Shown: positions 1 through 6,882, counted from the stretch's first letter. The stretch: DNA of 10,795 nucleotides from an uncultured Bacteroidales bacterium (GCA_905234775.1 CAJOJC010000039.1:1-10795); one strand, 5' to 3'. Numbers and translations: made by a program. The notes: generated by a model not told the origin, from the letters alone.

Positions 1-36
1 GGGGTTGGCCGTTGGATTATCGAGAAAGCGGACGAT

Positions 37-184
37 TTCCGCAAGAGTGCCACACGGTCACCCCTTTTAGAAGGGGGTCTAGGGCACATGGAGGTGTGGC
101 ATGGGGCAATTTTGCCCTTCGCCACACAAGAAAGGGCCTCACAATAGGTTCTGGTAGGGGTCGGTGTGTGGCACTTCTGCGAAA
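37..184. repeat. Palindromic element with imperfect inverted ends and nested hairpins
   Basis: The ends at 37-55 and 166-184 are inverted copies matching at 16 of 19 positions, with a perfect core GTGCCACAC (47-55) against GTGTGGCAC (166-174). Inside, the 7-mer GCCACAC recurs at 121-127 and its complement GTGTGGC at 94-100. The dyad GCCACAC-38 nt-GTGTGGC is therefore present twice, at 49-100 and 121-172, with a 72-bp period. A compound hairpin at 94-127 pairs GTGTGGC with GCCACAC and GGGCAA with TTGCCC. The arrangement resembles a small non-autonomous palindromic repeat or a structured RNA. No transposase or target-site duplication is visible, so the class is open. Confidence 0.5.
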
Positions 185-194
185 AGCGCTAAAA

Positions 195-293
195 GGGTCA
201 AAGTAACTGGAGAAAACGCGGAAGGTGTGCTTTTGTGAGTGGGACCTTCCGCAAACAAGACAATATGAAGCGCCGGGGAGGGGCAAAGTAACT
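195..293. repeat. Direct repeat GGGKCAAAGTAACT, two copies
   Basis: The 14-mer occurs at 195-208 (GGGTCAAAGTAACT) and 280-293 (GGGGCAAAGTAACT), one mismatch, 85 bp apart. Each copy is followed on the plus strand by an A-rich run and then a hairpin (218-252 and 300-331). The two therefore look like related units of repeat, A-run and stem-loop. On the minus strand each unit reads stem-loop, T-run, AGTTACTTTG. Confidence 0.6.
213..252 (-). terminator. Weak terminator-like hairpin
   Basis: A perfect 9-bp stem (GCGGAAGGT at 218-226 with ACCTTCCGC at 244-252) has a 17-nt loop. On the minus strand it is followed by CG and then TTTTC. The U-tract is short, so termination would be inefficient. It lies behind the stronger terminator at 294-331 and may act as backup, or may simply be part of the repeat. 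Confidence 0.4.
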
Positions 294-331
294 AAAAAAT
301 GGACTTCTGCCCGGAGGGGGGGAGAAGTCCA
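294..331 (-). terminator. Rho-independent terminator of the LytTR gene
   Basis: The stem TGGACTTCT (300-308) pairs perfectly with AGAAGTCCA (323-331). Read on the minus strand the hairpin is followed immediately by six Ts (299-294). It lies about 60 nt beyond the stop codon of the minus-strand LytTR gene and is oriented to end that transcript. Confidence 0.8.
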
Positions 332-392
332 AAATATGAGTAGATGGCCTAAAAAGGCGACGGGTATCTTGGCTGGAAACTCGTCCTGTAGT

Positions 393-1214
393 TTATAGCA
401 GGGCGGAGAGGGAGTCGTAGTAGGTCTTCGAGACCGGGATCGGGGGAGTACCAGGGGTGTCGAGGTCTGCGAAGACGAAACCGGCGGAGTCTTTACGGAG
501 GACCGTGACGTGGGCCGGGTTGACGAAGAAGGCTCGCTGGCAGCGCTGGAGGCCCTGTTTGTGGAGCATGTCTTCGAGGCGCTTCATAGAGGAGCGGAGC
601 TGATACTTCTTTACACTTTCGCCGTCTAAGTAAACGATGTTGACGTAGTTTTCGTTGGCCTCTACGTAGAGAAGCGAAGAAGCGGCAACTGCTAGTTTGA
701 GCTTCTGGTTGGAATCCTTGAAGCGGATAAGGTTATCGTCTCCGGCGGGTTCGACTACCTCGCGGTTCTTCGCGTAGATGATGGTTCCCATCTCGATGAG
801 GAGGTAGGGGAACACCAGAACGCCGAAGAAATCTATAAGGCAGCGGGGAAGAGCGAAGAAGAAACTGTACTGCTCGCGGCCGAGAGTGATGAGGGCCATG
901 TACATAGCTCCGAAGCAAGCGAAAAGGAATACCTCGAGGATACACCATGCGGCGTACGAGAGGTAGGTCGGATTCATCTTGTTGCGTAGGAAGTAAAATG
1001 CGAGACGGGTTCCTACGAGAATTAACAGAAGGATAGTCGAGAGAATAGTTACATTAAACTCAAGAACCATGGCTCCTGCATCGAGGAACTCAACCATACC
1101 GGCCGGCCTGTAGCTCAACATAAAGAGCAGGAAAAAGATCGGCAGGCCCACGAAGTGGACTATTTGGGCGGGGAACTTAAAGAATGCCCTGGGAATACCT
1201 GTGTTGTTTTGCAT
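393..1214 (-). CDS. Membrane-anchored LytTR-type transcriptional regulator
   Basis: The protein has 273 residues. Four hydrophobic segments (about 15-35, 50-76, 86-112 and 119-147) are followed by a linker and a C-terminal LytTR DNA-binding domain (about 163-273). Family marks seen are LLYVEANENYVNIVY (181-195), LRSSMKRLEDML, LQRCQRAFFVNPAHV and the final IPVSKTYYDSL. No phospho-acceptor receiver domain or kinase domain is present, so this is a one-component, membrane-tethered regulator rather than a classical response regulator. I chose the ATG at 1214. The frame can be opened three codons earlier at a TTG, but that TTG lies inside the promoter palindrome. The gene diverges from the lipoprotein operon and is followed by a good terminator, so it is monocistronic. 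Control of itself or of the divergent operon is plausible but inferred. The signal it senses is unknown. Confidence 0.93.
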   Translation of the reverse strand: MQNNTGIPRAFFKFPAQIVHFVGLPIFFLLFMLSYRPAGMVEFLDAGAMVLEFNVTILSTILLLILVGTRLAFYFLRNKMNPTYLSYAAWCILEVFLFACFGAMYMALITLGREQYSFFFALPRCLIDFFGVLVFPYLLIEMGTIIYAKNREVVEPAGDDNLIRFKDSNQKLKLAVAASSLLYVEANENYVNIVYLDGESVKKYQLRSSMKRLEDMLHKQGLQRCQRAFFVNPAHVTVLRKDSAGFVFADLDTPGTPPIPVSKTYYDSLSALL

Positions 1215-1220
1215 AACGTA

Positions 1221-1249
1221 CAAAGATAAACAATATATTGTTATCTTTG
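1221..1249. promoter_or_regulatory. Divergent promoter/operator palindrome
   Basis: Apart from one extra A in the left half, these 29 bases form a perfect 28-bp palindrome with half-site CAAAGATAACAATA. Each arm ends in TATCTTTG read outwards (1242-1249 plus; 1228-1221 minus), matching the Bacteroidota -7 consensus TAnnTTTG. Each is exactly 6 nt from an ATG (1256 plus; 1214 minus). For the minus promoter a TTTG at 1253-1250 lies 21 bp upstream, a fair -33 element. No such element is seen for the plus promoter. The dyad may also bind a dimeric regulator. Confidence 0.75.
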
Positions 1250-1255
1250 CAAAGT

Positions 1256-2584
1256 ATGTCTAAAACCTGGCTCAAGACTATCGCTGCACTCGCAGCATCG
1301 CTTTTCCTCCTTTCCTGCTGGCAGAACGGGAATCAGGAAGGATCTTCAGTTCCCGAAGTAAAAGGCTTTGAACTTCTCTCCCACATCCCCTCGGATGCTT
1401 GTGGAGTGATTGTATGCGACAAAACAGCGACCGGCATTGAGAATATTATGGATAACCGGAGCGTCTTCCGCGAGTTCTCTTATGGGGCGCTCGCAGACTC
1501 GAGGATGGTTATTTCGTTCCATTTCCAGGGCGAACTGATCCCGATGCTGGCCATCGATGCCGGCAGAGCTCAAACTGCCATAAAGCAGGCCACGCCGGTG
1601 ATGGAAGCGGCCGCGGAATTCGGGCTCCAGTCGCGACTTGTAGCCGCTCCGGCGAAGAAGCGCGGCGGGAACAGGAGCGTGCTGCTCCTCAGCCCCTCGG
1701 AGCCCCTCATTGACGCGGCCGAGCGCCATTTGGAAGCCCATACCTCCGTTCTCGAGGTAGAAGGCCTGAAAGAAGCGCTTGAAAAAGCGCCCTCGAAAGG
1801 CGATGTCGTAATCTTCCGTAACGATGCTATCGCCAATATTCTTCCGAAGAATTTCCTCTCCAAATACGTCACTCGTAAACAGCTTACCGGCTTTATAAAA
1901 GGATGGTCAGACTGGACTGTATTGCATCTGACGGGTTCGGAAGCAGCGGGGAAGGGCGTGTATCTCAGCTACGACGTAAGGACAGTCCACCCCGAGGATT
2001 ACTCAAAGGCGGTAAAAGTCTACGAAGATCAAGGCTACGGAGAGAGTAAAATTCCTGATATCATACCTCAGGGAACTACATACGTAGTGGACCTGCCTCT
2101 GTCTTCCGTAGAAACATTCATCGAATCCAGGAAGAAGAATCTCGACGCGGGCGCCGGACTCAATAAGTTCGTCAATACCTGCGCACAACTGAAAAAAACT
2201 ACCGGAGTTGACCCTGTAAAATGGGCCATTGAAACCGATATAAAAGAAATAGCGAAGATTCAGTGGAAGGACGAAGAAGTTCTCATAATCCGTCCCGCGA
2301 AACCTCTGGTTTCCCACAACGTTCGTTATAATTCACACCGCGGGTTCGCAACCACCCTCTTCGGGCAGGGCTTCTCGCTTGCGGACGACTCCCACGCCGC
2401 CTGCATCGGTAACTGGCTTATCATGGGCAGCGAATCTGCCGTGAAACATTTCATGGCCTCGGAAGTGAGGCAGAAACTCCATTATTGGCCCACCAAGAAC
2501 GTGAAGGCGATAGTCCTTGCAGACGATTGCCAGCTCGCGTGGACCCGAAGCGAACTCCGCTTCGATGTGTACAGAACCTACTAG
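1256..2584 (+). CDS. Exported lipoprotein of unknown function (DUF3352-like at best)
   Basis: The protein has 442 residues. A type II signal peptide is clear: K3 and K7, a hydrophobic run 9-19, and lipobox LLSC with C21 as the lipidated cysteine. The residues after C21 (WQNGNQE) lack the acidic export signal of Bacteroidota surface lipoproteins, so a periplasm-facing anchor is more likely. The mature part starts with a GFELLSHIPSDA segment (37-48), reminiscent of DUF3352-type proteins, but I cannot assign the family and see no catalytic motif. I chose the ATG at 1256 because the earlier TTG at 1238 falls within the promoter palindrome and would spoil the signal peptide. The gene is first in a tight operon; the acyl-CoA ligase starts 1 nt after its stop. 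No SD precedes the start, and the transcript is predicted to be nearly leaderless. Confidence 0.9.
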   Translation: MSKTWLKTIAALAASLFLLSCWQNGNQEGSSVPEVKGFELLSHIPSDACGVIVCDKTATGIENIMDNRSVFREFSYGALADSRMVISFHFQGELIPMLAIDAGRAQTAIKQATPVMEAAAEFGLQSRLVAAPAKKRGGNRSVLLLSPSEPLIDAAERHLEAHTSVLEVEGLKEALEKAPSKGDVVIFRNDAIANILPKNFLSKYVTRKQLTGFIKGWSDWTVLHLTGSEAAGKGVYLSYDVRTVHPEDYSKAVKVYEDQGYGESKIPDIIPQGTTYVVDLPLSSVETFIESRKKNLDAGAGLNKFVNTCAQLKKTTGVDPVKWAIETDIKEIAKIQWKDEEVLIIRPAKPLVSHNVRYNSHRGFATTLFGQGFSLADDSHAACIGNWLIMGSESAVKHFMASEVRQKLHYWPTKNVKAIVLADDCQLAWTRSELRFDVYRTY

Positions 2585-2585
2585 C

Positions 2586-4244
2586 ATGCTGAAAATAAAG
2601 TCTTTAAATAAGCAACTCGAACGCAGTTTCAAAAAGAACTGGTGGAGGCCCGCCCTCTCGAACTACAAGGGCGAGACGATGAACTATGCGATGCTCGCAG
2701 AGCGCATAGCCATCATCCAGCGCCACTACAGAAGTTTCGGCGTAAAGCCGGGCGATAAAATCGCCATCTGCGGACGCAACCAGGCCAACTGGGGAGTCAG
2801 TTTCCTCTCGGCCATGACCTACGGAGCGGTGCCCGTGCCCCTGCTCCACGATTTCAATCCGGCCAATATCTCAGAGCTGGTCGTGCATGCAGAGGCTAAA
2901 GTCCTCTTCATCGACGAACTCATCTGGGACAAGCTTGATTCGAGCAAGTTCGAAGGCCTTCTGGCTGCAGTCAATATCTCGGACTTCCGCATCCTCTATA
3001 CGACGATCAAAAACCTGGACAAGGAAAGGGCGAAAGTCATTTCCGACTTCCATACCGAATACGCGTCCGGCCTGCGCCCGGAGAATCTCGACTTCTACCG
3101 CGACTCCCCGGACGAGCTTGCGCTGATCAACTATACCTCAGGAACTTCCGGCTTCTCGAAGGGTGTGATGATCCCCTACAGGGCCCTCATCGCCAATGTC
3201 GAGTTCGCCGCGAACGAGGCCGAGCCTCAGATGGACTGCACCTCGGACATGGTCGCCATGCTCCCGAGCGCCCATATGTACGGCCTCATGTTCGAGTTCC
3301 TGTTCGAGATGTGTATCGGTGCACATACCCACTTCCTCTCGAAGACCCCGAGCCCGAAGGTGATCATGACCGCATTTCAGGAAATTCACCCTGCGACCAT
3401 CATCAGCGTGCCGCTCATTATCGAGAAGGTCTACAAGAACCAGATCAAGCCCATGATCAGGCGCCTGCGCTTCTTCTACGACATCCCGTTCGTGGGGAGC
3501 ATACTGCGCAGGAGCGTCAGAAAAAGGGTCGTGGCCGCTTTCGGCGGCAAGTTCGAGGAAGTCATCCTCGGCGGCGCGCCCGTGAACCCGGAAGTCGAGA
3601 AGTTCTTCCATAAGATGCGCTTCCCGTTCACGGCCGGCTACGGAATGACCGAATGTGCTCCTATCATCACTTATGCCCACTGGAACCGCTCGAAGGTCGG
3701 TTCGTCGGGCAAGGCGGTCGCGGGCTGCAAGATCAGGATCGATTCCAAGGACCCGGAACACATTCCGGGCGAGGTCCAGGTCAAAGGCCCCAACGTATTC
3801 CTTGGCTACTACCGCAACGAAGAGGCGACCCTGGCCGCATTCACAGAGGACGGATGGTTCAGGACAGGCGATATGGGCATCATCAAGAAGGGCTATCTCT
3901 ATCTCAAGGGACGCCTTAAGTGTATGATCCTCTCGGCCAATGGCCAGAACATCTATCCGGAAGAGCTCGAGGCGATAATCAACAACGTCCAGTACGTAGT
4001 TGAATCGCTGGTAGTTGAGGAGAGGGGAGGCCTTACCGCCATCATCCACCCCGACTATGCTTCTGCAGCAATAGACGGAATCGAGGAAGAAGAACTCGAA
4101 GGGAAACTCCTCAGCAGCCTTCCTGAGATCAACCCTCAGCTTCCGATTTACGCACAAATCCGTAAGATTGAAATCCTCAAGGAAGACTTCGTGCGCACCC
4201 CTAAACGCAGTATTAAACGTTATCTATATCTGAAACATGAATAA
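2586..4244 (+). CDS. AMP-forming long-chain acyl-CoA ligase (FadD-like)
   Basis: This 552-residue member of the ANL superfamily activates a carboxylic acid, probably a fatty acid, with ATP to an acyl-adenylate and then to acyl-CoA. Motifs seen in order: P-loop-like TSGTSGFSKG (184-193), adenine-binding GYGMTE (351-356), GWFRTGD (423-429) with the ribose-binding Asp429, and the C-terminal hinge and lysine region TPKRSIKRY (538-546). In the last, K544 is the likely counterpart of the adenylation lysine, although the usual Gly before it is missing. No membrane segment is seen. The frame is open back to 2517, but the ATG at 2586 gives the usual N-terminus and avoids a long overlap with the lipoprotein gene. 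Its 3' end overlaps the deaminase gene by 8 bp, so the two are probably translationally coupled. The substrate is inferred from family likeness; another acyl acid is possible. Confidence 0.93.
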   Translation: MLKIKSLNKQLERSFKKNWWRPALSNYKGETMNYAMLAERIAIIQRHYRSFGVKPGDKIAICGRNQANWGVSFLSAMTYGAVPVPLLHDFNPANISELVVHAEAKVLFIDELIWDKLDSSKFEGLLAAVNISDFRILYTTIKNLDKERAKVISDFHTEYASGLRPENLDFYRDSPDELALINYTSGTSGFSKGVMIPYRALIANVEFAANEAEPQMDCTSDMVAMLPSAHMYGLMFEFLFEMCIGAHTHFLSKTPSPKVIMTAFQEIHPATIISVPLIIEKVYKNQIKPMIRRLRFFYDIPFVGSILRRSVRKRVVAAFGGKFEEVILGGAPVNPEVEKFFHKMRFPFTAGYGMTECAPIITYAHWNRSKVGSSGKAVAGCKIRIDSKDPEHIPGEVQVKGPNVFLGYYRNEEATLAAFTEDGWFRTGDMGIIKKGYLYLKGRLKCMILSANGQNIYPEELEAIINNVQYVVESLVVEERGGLTAIIHPDYASAAIDGIEEEELEGKLLSSLPEINPQLPIYAQIRKIEILKEDFVRTPKRSIKRYLYLKHE

Positions 4245-4665
4245 ATTCGACGAAAGGTATCTCGAGATGGCCGAGGTTTGGGCCAAGAACTCGTATTGCA
4301 AGCGCCGTCAGGTAGGCGCGCTGCTCGTTAAAGACCGTATGATTATTTCAGATGGTTACAACGGTACCCCCTCCGGTTTCGAGAACCAGTGCGAAGACGA
4401 AAACGACGTCACTAAACCATACGTCCTCCACGCAGAGGCAAACGCAATTACGAAAGTCGCGAAGTCGGGCAACAGCTCCGAAGGTGCGACTCTGTATGTG
4501 ACTGCCTCTCCTTGTATGGAGTGCGCCAAGCTCATAATCCAGTCCGGAATCAGGAGGGTAGTCTACAAGGACCTTTACCGTATTACAGACGGCATCGACC
4601 TCCTAAAGAGCGCGAACATCGAGTGTGAACAGCTCGACTCCACAAAGGACAAGGATGAAAAGTAG
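4237..4665 (+). CDS. dCMP deaminase family protein
   Basis: The 142-residue zinc deaminase has the full active-site signature: HAEAN with zinc ligand H65 and proton-shuttling E67, and PCMEC (92-96) giving ligands C93 and C96. The segment RRQVGALLVKD followed by GYNGTPSGF (40-48) is characteristic of the dCMP deaminase/ComEB group rather than of cytidine or tRNA-adenosine deaminases. The expected reaction is dCMP to dUMP plus ammonia, feeding thymidylate synthesis in the cytoplasm. Length is normal for the family. The start overlaps the ligase stop (8 bp) and the end overlaps the protease start (11 bp), placing it firmly inside the operon. The C-terminal tail is short and charged (STKDKDEK) and shares its DNA with the protease start region. 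Confidence 0.95.
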   Translation: MNKFDERYLEMAEVWAKNSYCKRRQVGALLVKDRMIISDGYNGTPSGFENQCEDENDVTKPYVLHAEANAITKVAKSGNSSEGATLYVTASPCMECAKLIIQSGIRRVVYKDLYRITDGIDLLKSANIECEQLDSTKDKDEK

Positions 4666-6187
4666 CAACTGGACAGCGATAGCCGTAGCCGTAGCGGGAA
4701 TAGTTGTGGGCGCGATGACCGTGCTCACGGCCCAGAAGGTGTTCAGCCAGAAGGCCCGCCTCAGGGCCGAATATCAGGACTGGCGCAAGCTCAACCTGAT
4801 CCTTCAGAAGGTCGACGAGAACTACGTGGATCCCGTCGACAGGAAGAAGGTCACGGATGCTGCGGTAGTTGCGGCCCTGGCCCAGCTCGACCCTCACTCG
4901 GTCTACCTGCCCCCGCAGGAACTAGAGGAGTCGGAGACTAACCTCGCCGGCGGCTTCGACGGAATCGGAATCCAGTTCAATGTACCGAACGACACCGCCG
5001 TGGTGATAGAAGTCATCCCGGGCGGTCCGTCGGAGAAGGTGGGCATGATGCCGGGCGACCGCCTGTTGAAGGTGGACACCATCGAAATCGCGGGCCGCAA
5101 GTACCCGCAGGACAGCATGGTGCGCCATATGCGCGGCCCCGCCGGAACCAAGGTCACGGTCACGGTCAAGCGCGGCCCGGAGGTGATCCAGTTCGAAATC
5201 ACGCGCGATAAGATCCCGACCCACAGCGTGGACGCTGCCTTCATGGTCGGCGACACTACCGGCTATATCCGCCTCTCGAAGTTCGCCCGCACTACCTTCA
5301 AGGAATTCAGCGATGCTGCGCGCGAGCTGCAGGGCGCCGGAATGAAGGAACTCATCTTCGACCTGCGCGACAACTCCGGCGGCTACCTCGACCAGGCGCT
5401 ATTGCTCAGCAACGCCTTCCTCGAAAAGGGCGATACGATCGTTTATATCGAGGGCCTGCACCGCAAGCGCGAAGATTATCTCGCCGACGGGCGCGGTGCG
5501 CTGAAAGACATAAAGCTGAAGGTGCTTATCAACGAGGGCACCGCCTCCTCGAGCGAGATCTTCGCAGGCGCGGTGCAGGACAATAAGCGCGGGGCCATCT
5601 TCGGCCGCCGTTCGTTCGGCAAGGGCCTCGTCCAGGAGCCGGTCTTCTTCACGGACGGCAGCGGAATCAGGCTGACCGTGGCGCGGTTCTACACCCCGAG
5701 CGGCCGCTGCATCCAGAAACCGTATACGAAGGATTATGCTTACGAAGTCTACCTGCGCTACGACGATGCCGAGATGGTGGATGCGGACAGCATGAGCGTC
5801 TCGAAGGGCGGCATCATCCCCGACGTCTTCGTCCCGATCGACACTACCCGCGCGAGCGATTTCTATCTGAAGTGTAATCGCAAGGCCACGACCATGCGCT
5901 TTTCGTCGGCCTTCTTCGACGCCCATAAGGGCGAACTACAGTCTATCAGCGACTACCAGCAGCTGCTGTACTACCTCGATTCCGCCGGCCTCGACCGGAA
6001 TTTCCTCGCATACGCGAAGGCAAAGGACGGCCTCGTACCGAAGCCGGGGGAGTGGGAGGAATCCAAGAGCTATATGATGACCCAGATAAAGGCCCTTGTC
6101 GGCCGCTATTCGAAACTCGGCGACAATGCCTTCTATCACCTTTATCTCCAGATAGACGACGTCTTCGCCGCGGCTACTGGGCAATAA
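4655..6187 (+). CDS. ctpA: C-terminal processing peptidase, S41 family (CtpA/Prc-like)
   Basis: The protein has 510 residues. A single N-terminal membrane segment (about 7-26) anchors or exports it to the periplasm. A CtpA-type helical domain (about 43-95) is followed by a PDZ domain (about 95-180) with GIGIQF (103-108) and PGGPSEKVGMMPGDRLLKVD (122-141). The protease core includes DLRDNSGGYLDQA (236-248), GTASSSEIFAGA (295-306) and FGKGLVQE (321-328). The Ser-Lys dyad is probably S298 and K323; their 25-residue spacing equals that in Tsp and CtpB. Such proteases trim or degrade envelope proteins from the C-terminus. I chose the ATG at 4655, preceded by AAGGACAAGG, over a GTG ten codons earlier. 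The gene ends the operon and overlaps the opposing tonB-like gene by 14 bp. Confidence 0.95.
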   Translation: MKSSNWTAIAVAVAGIVVGAMTVLTAQKVFSQKARLRAEYQDWRKLNLILQKVDENYVDPVDRKKVTDAAVVAALAQLDPHSVYLPPQELEESETNLAGGFDGIGIQFNVPNDTAVVIEVIPGGPSEKVGMMPGDRLLKVDTIEIAGRKYPQDSMVRHMRGPAGTKVTVTVKRGPEVIQFEITRDKIPTHSVDAAFMVGDTTGYIRLSKFARTTFKEFSDAARELQGAGMKELIFDLRDNSGGYLDQALLLSNAFLEKGDTIVYIEGLHRKREDYLADGRGALKDIKLKVLINEGTASSSEIFAGAVQDNKRGAIFGRRSFGKGLVQEPVFFTDGSGIRLTVARFYTPSGRCIQKPYTKDYAYEVYLRYDDAEMVDADSMSVSKGGIIPDVFVPIDTTRASDFYLKCNRKATTMRFSSAFFDAHKGELQSISDYQQLLYYLDSAGLDRNFLAYAKAKDGLVPKPGEWEESKSYMMTQIKALVGRYSKLGDNAFYHLYLQIDDVFAAATGQ

Positions 6188-6875
6188 AGCTGTAGACTAT
6201 ATTTCCGATTTCTTTGGGATTGCCGGTCTTGCTTCGCGAGAACCGGCTTTTTCTTGCCGCACCAAGGGCATAATCGCGAAGGCAGCGGTCGCCCGACGAA
6301 ACTTCGTCCTGGATTTTCGCGTCCACGACGTCACCGGCGGCGTTGACGGTGATGATGACCGTGACCTCGCCCGAGCCTATGCATTTGTAGGCCGGGATGG
6401 GGAGGTAGCTGCCCTTGCGGTCGCCCAGCGAATATGAAAGGACGGACGGGCCCTGGTAGGTGGGTTCGTCGTTTTTCGGCTTGTCCTTAGGCTTGGGGGC
6501 CGCGACCGCGATGACCTCTTCCTTGCGGTTGATGTTCTCGCGGGCCTGCTTCTCGATTCGGCGGGCGTCGTTGTAGAGTTTCTCGGCGTCGGTTCCACGG
6601 TCGTCCTTGAGCTTGCTGCGGTCTACGACCACGTTCCTCGGGGGCTCAGAACGGACCCCGGCCTCGCGCAGCAACTTCTCAACCCTGGCGTTGGCCGCTT
6701 TCTGGCGGGCGATCTCTTTCTCGAGCTTTTCGATCGGGTCCTGCTTCGAGAAATCGAGCATGATGCTCTGGCGCCGCTTGTCTATCTCCGGGCGCACAAC
6801 CGTTAGGAGTAAAACGAGAATCACCGCGAGGTGGACGCTCACGGTGACCAGGATTCCTATTAGGTTGTCGCGCAT
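6174..6875 (-). CDS. TonB-like energy transducer
   Basis: The protein has 233 residues. A short cytoplasmic start precedes one membrane helix (about 6-27) containing S13 and H15, in line with the Ser/His helix of TonB and TolA proteins. A charged, coiled-coil-prone periplasmic spacer follows (about 42-120), then a short PKPKDKPK stretch (127-134). The C-terminal TonB-type domain (about 155-233) has GSGEVTVIITVNAAGDVVDAKI (167-188), CLRDYALGAARKSRF (198-212) and the final VYSFIAQ. The role inferred is to carry proton-motive force from an ExbB/ExbD motor to an outer-membrane partner. The spacer is Lys/Glu-rich rather than Pro-rich, so a TolA-like role is possible. The start is 7 nt after the udk stop, so it is co-transcribed with udk and perhaps asnS. 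Its 3' end overlaps ctpA tail to tail by 14 bp and contains the terminator of that operon. Confidence 0.85.
   Translation of the reverse strand: MRDNLIGILVTVSVHLAVILVLLLTVVRPEIDKRRQSIMLDFSKQDPIEKLEKEIARQKAANARVEKLLREAGVRSEPPRNVVVDRSKLKDDRGTDAEKLYNDARRIEKQARENINRKEEVIAVAAPKPKDKPKNDEPTYQGPSVLSYSLGDRKGSYLPIPAYKCIGSGEVTVIITVNAAGDVVDAKIQDEVSSGDRCLRDYALGAARKSRFSRSKTGNPKEIGNIVYSFIAQ
6222..6254 (+). terminator. Rho-independent terminator of the plus operon, inside the tonB-like CDS
   Basis: The stem GCCGG (6222-6226) pairs with CCGGC (6243-6247). It continues as TCTTGC (6227-6232) with GCGAGA (6236-6241), one pair being G-U, with a TTC loop and a single bulged A at 6242. It is followed by TTTTTCTT (6248-6255). 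It stands 34 nt past the ctpA stop and is oriented for the plus strand. The same bases encode about residues 208-218 of the opposing TonB-like protein. Confidence 0.8.
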
Positions 6876-6882
6876 GGGGCGG

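Larger units (their letters stand above)
1..392. other. Non-coding, dyad-rich intergenic stretch
   Basis: No convincing gene is visible in these 392 bases. The two short open frames here translate to Arg/Ser/His-rich peptides without recognisable domains and are read as chance frames. The stretch holds several inverted repeats: GCGGA/TCCGC at 28-42, CCCCTT/AAGGGG at 61-76, a compound hairpin at 94-127, a perfect 9-bp stem at 218-226/244-252 and another at 300-308/323-331. The right part ends transcription of the LytTR gene; the left part looks like a repeat or structured element. The gene to the left is outside the window, so part of this could be its flank. Confidence 0.7.

Noticed and set aside
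12..286. Two overlapping open frames on opposite strands in the left intergenic stretch
   Set aside because: Both run through the inverted repeats and terminator-like hairpin, translate to Arg/His/Ser-rich peptides without hydrophobic or domain pattern, and lack start signals.
37..331. CRISPR array suggested by recurring short words
   Set aside because: Repeats are 7-14 nt, in both orientations and irregularly spaced, with no cas genes.
1238..1255. TTG start for the lipoprotein (and the mirrored TTG at 1223 for the LytTR gene)
   Set aside because: Both TTG codons lie within the promoter palindrome, upstream of or at the predicted transcription starts, and the ATG six codons (or three) later gives the expected N-terminus.
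1215..1255. Classical LytTR direct-repeat binding site in the divergent region
   Set aside because: Only partial matches around GTT were found and not as a properly spaced direct repeat; the dominant feature is a palindrome, which is not the usual LytTR target.
2517..2585. Earlier start for the acyl-CoA ligase inside the lipoprotein gene
   Set aside because: The added 23 residues are a frame-shifted copy of lipoprotein coding DNA and do not resemble the family's N-terminus.
3138..4157. Minus-strand open frame of 339 codons within the acyl-CoA ligase gene
   Set aside because: It lies wholly opposite a gene with all ANL motifs intact; the composition is that of an antisense frame in GC-rich coding DNA.
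4625..4654. GTG start for CtpA ten codons upstream
   Set aside because: The ATG at 4655 has a purine-rich AAGGACAAGG just before it and places the charged residue and membrane helix as expected for an exported protease.
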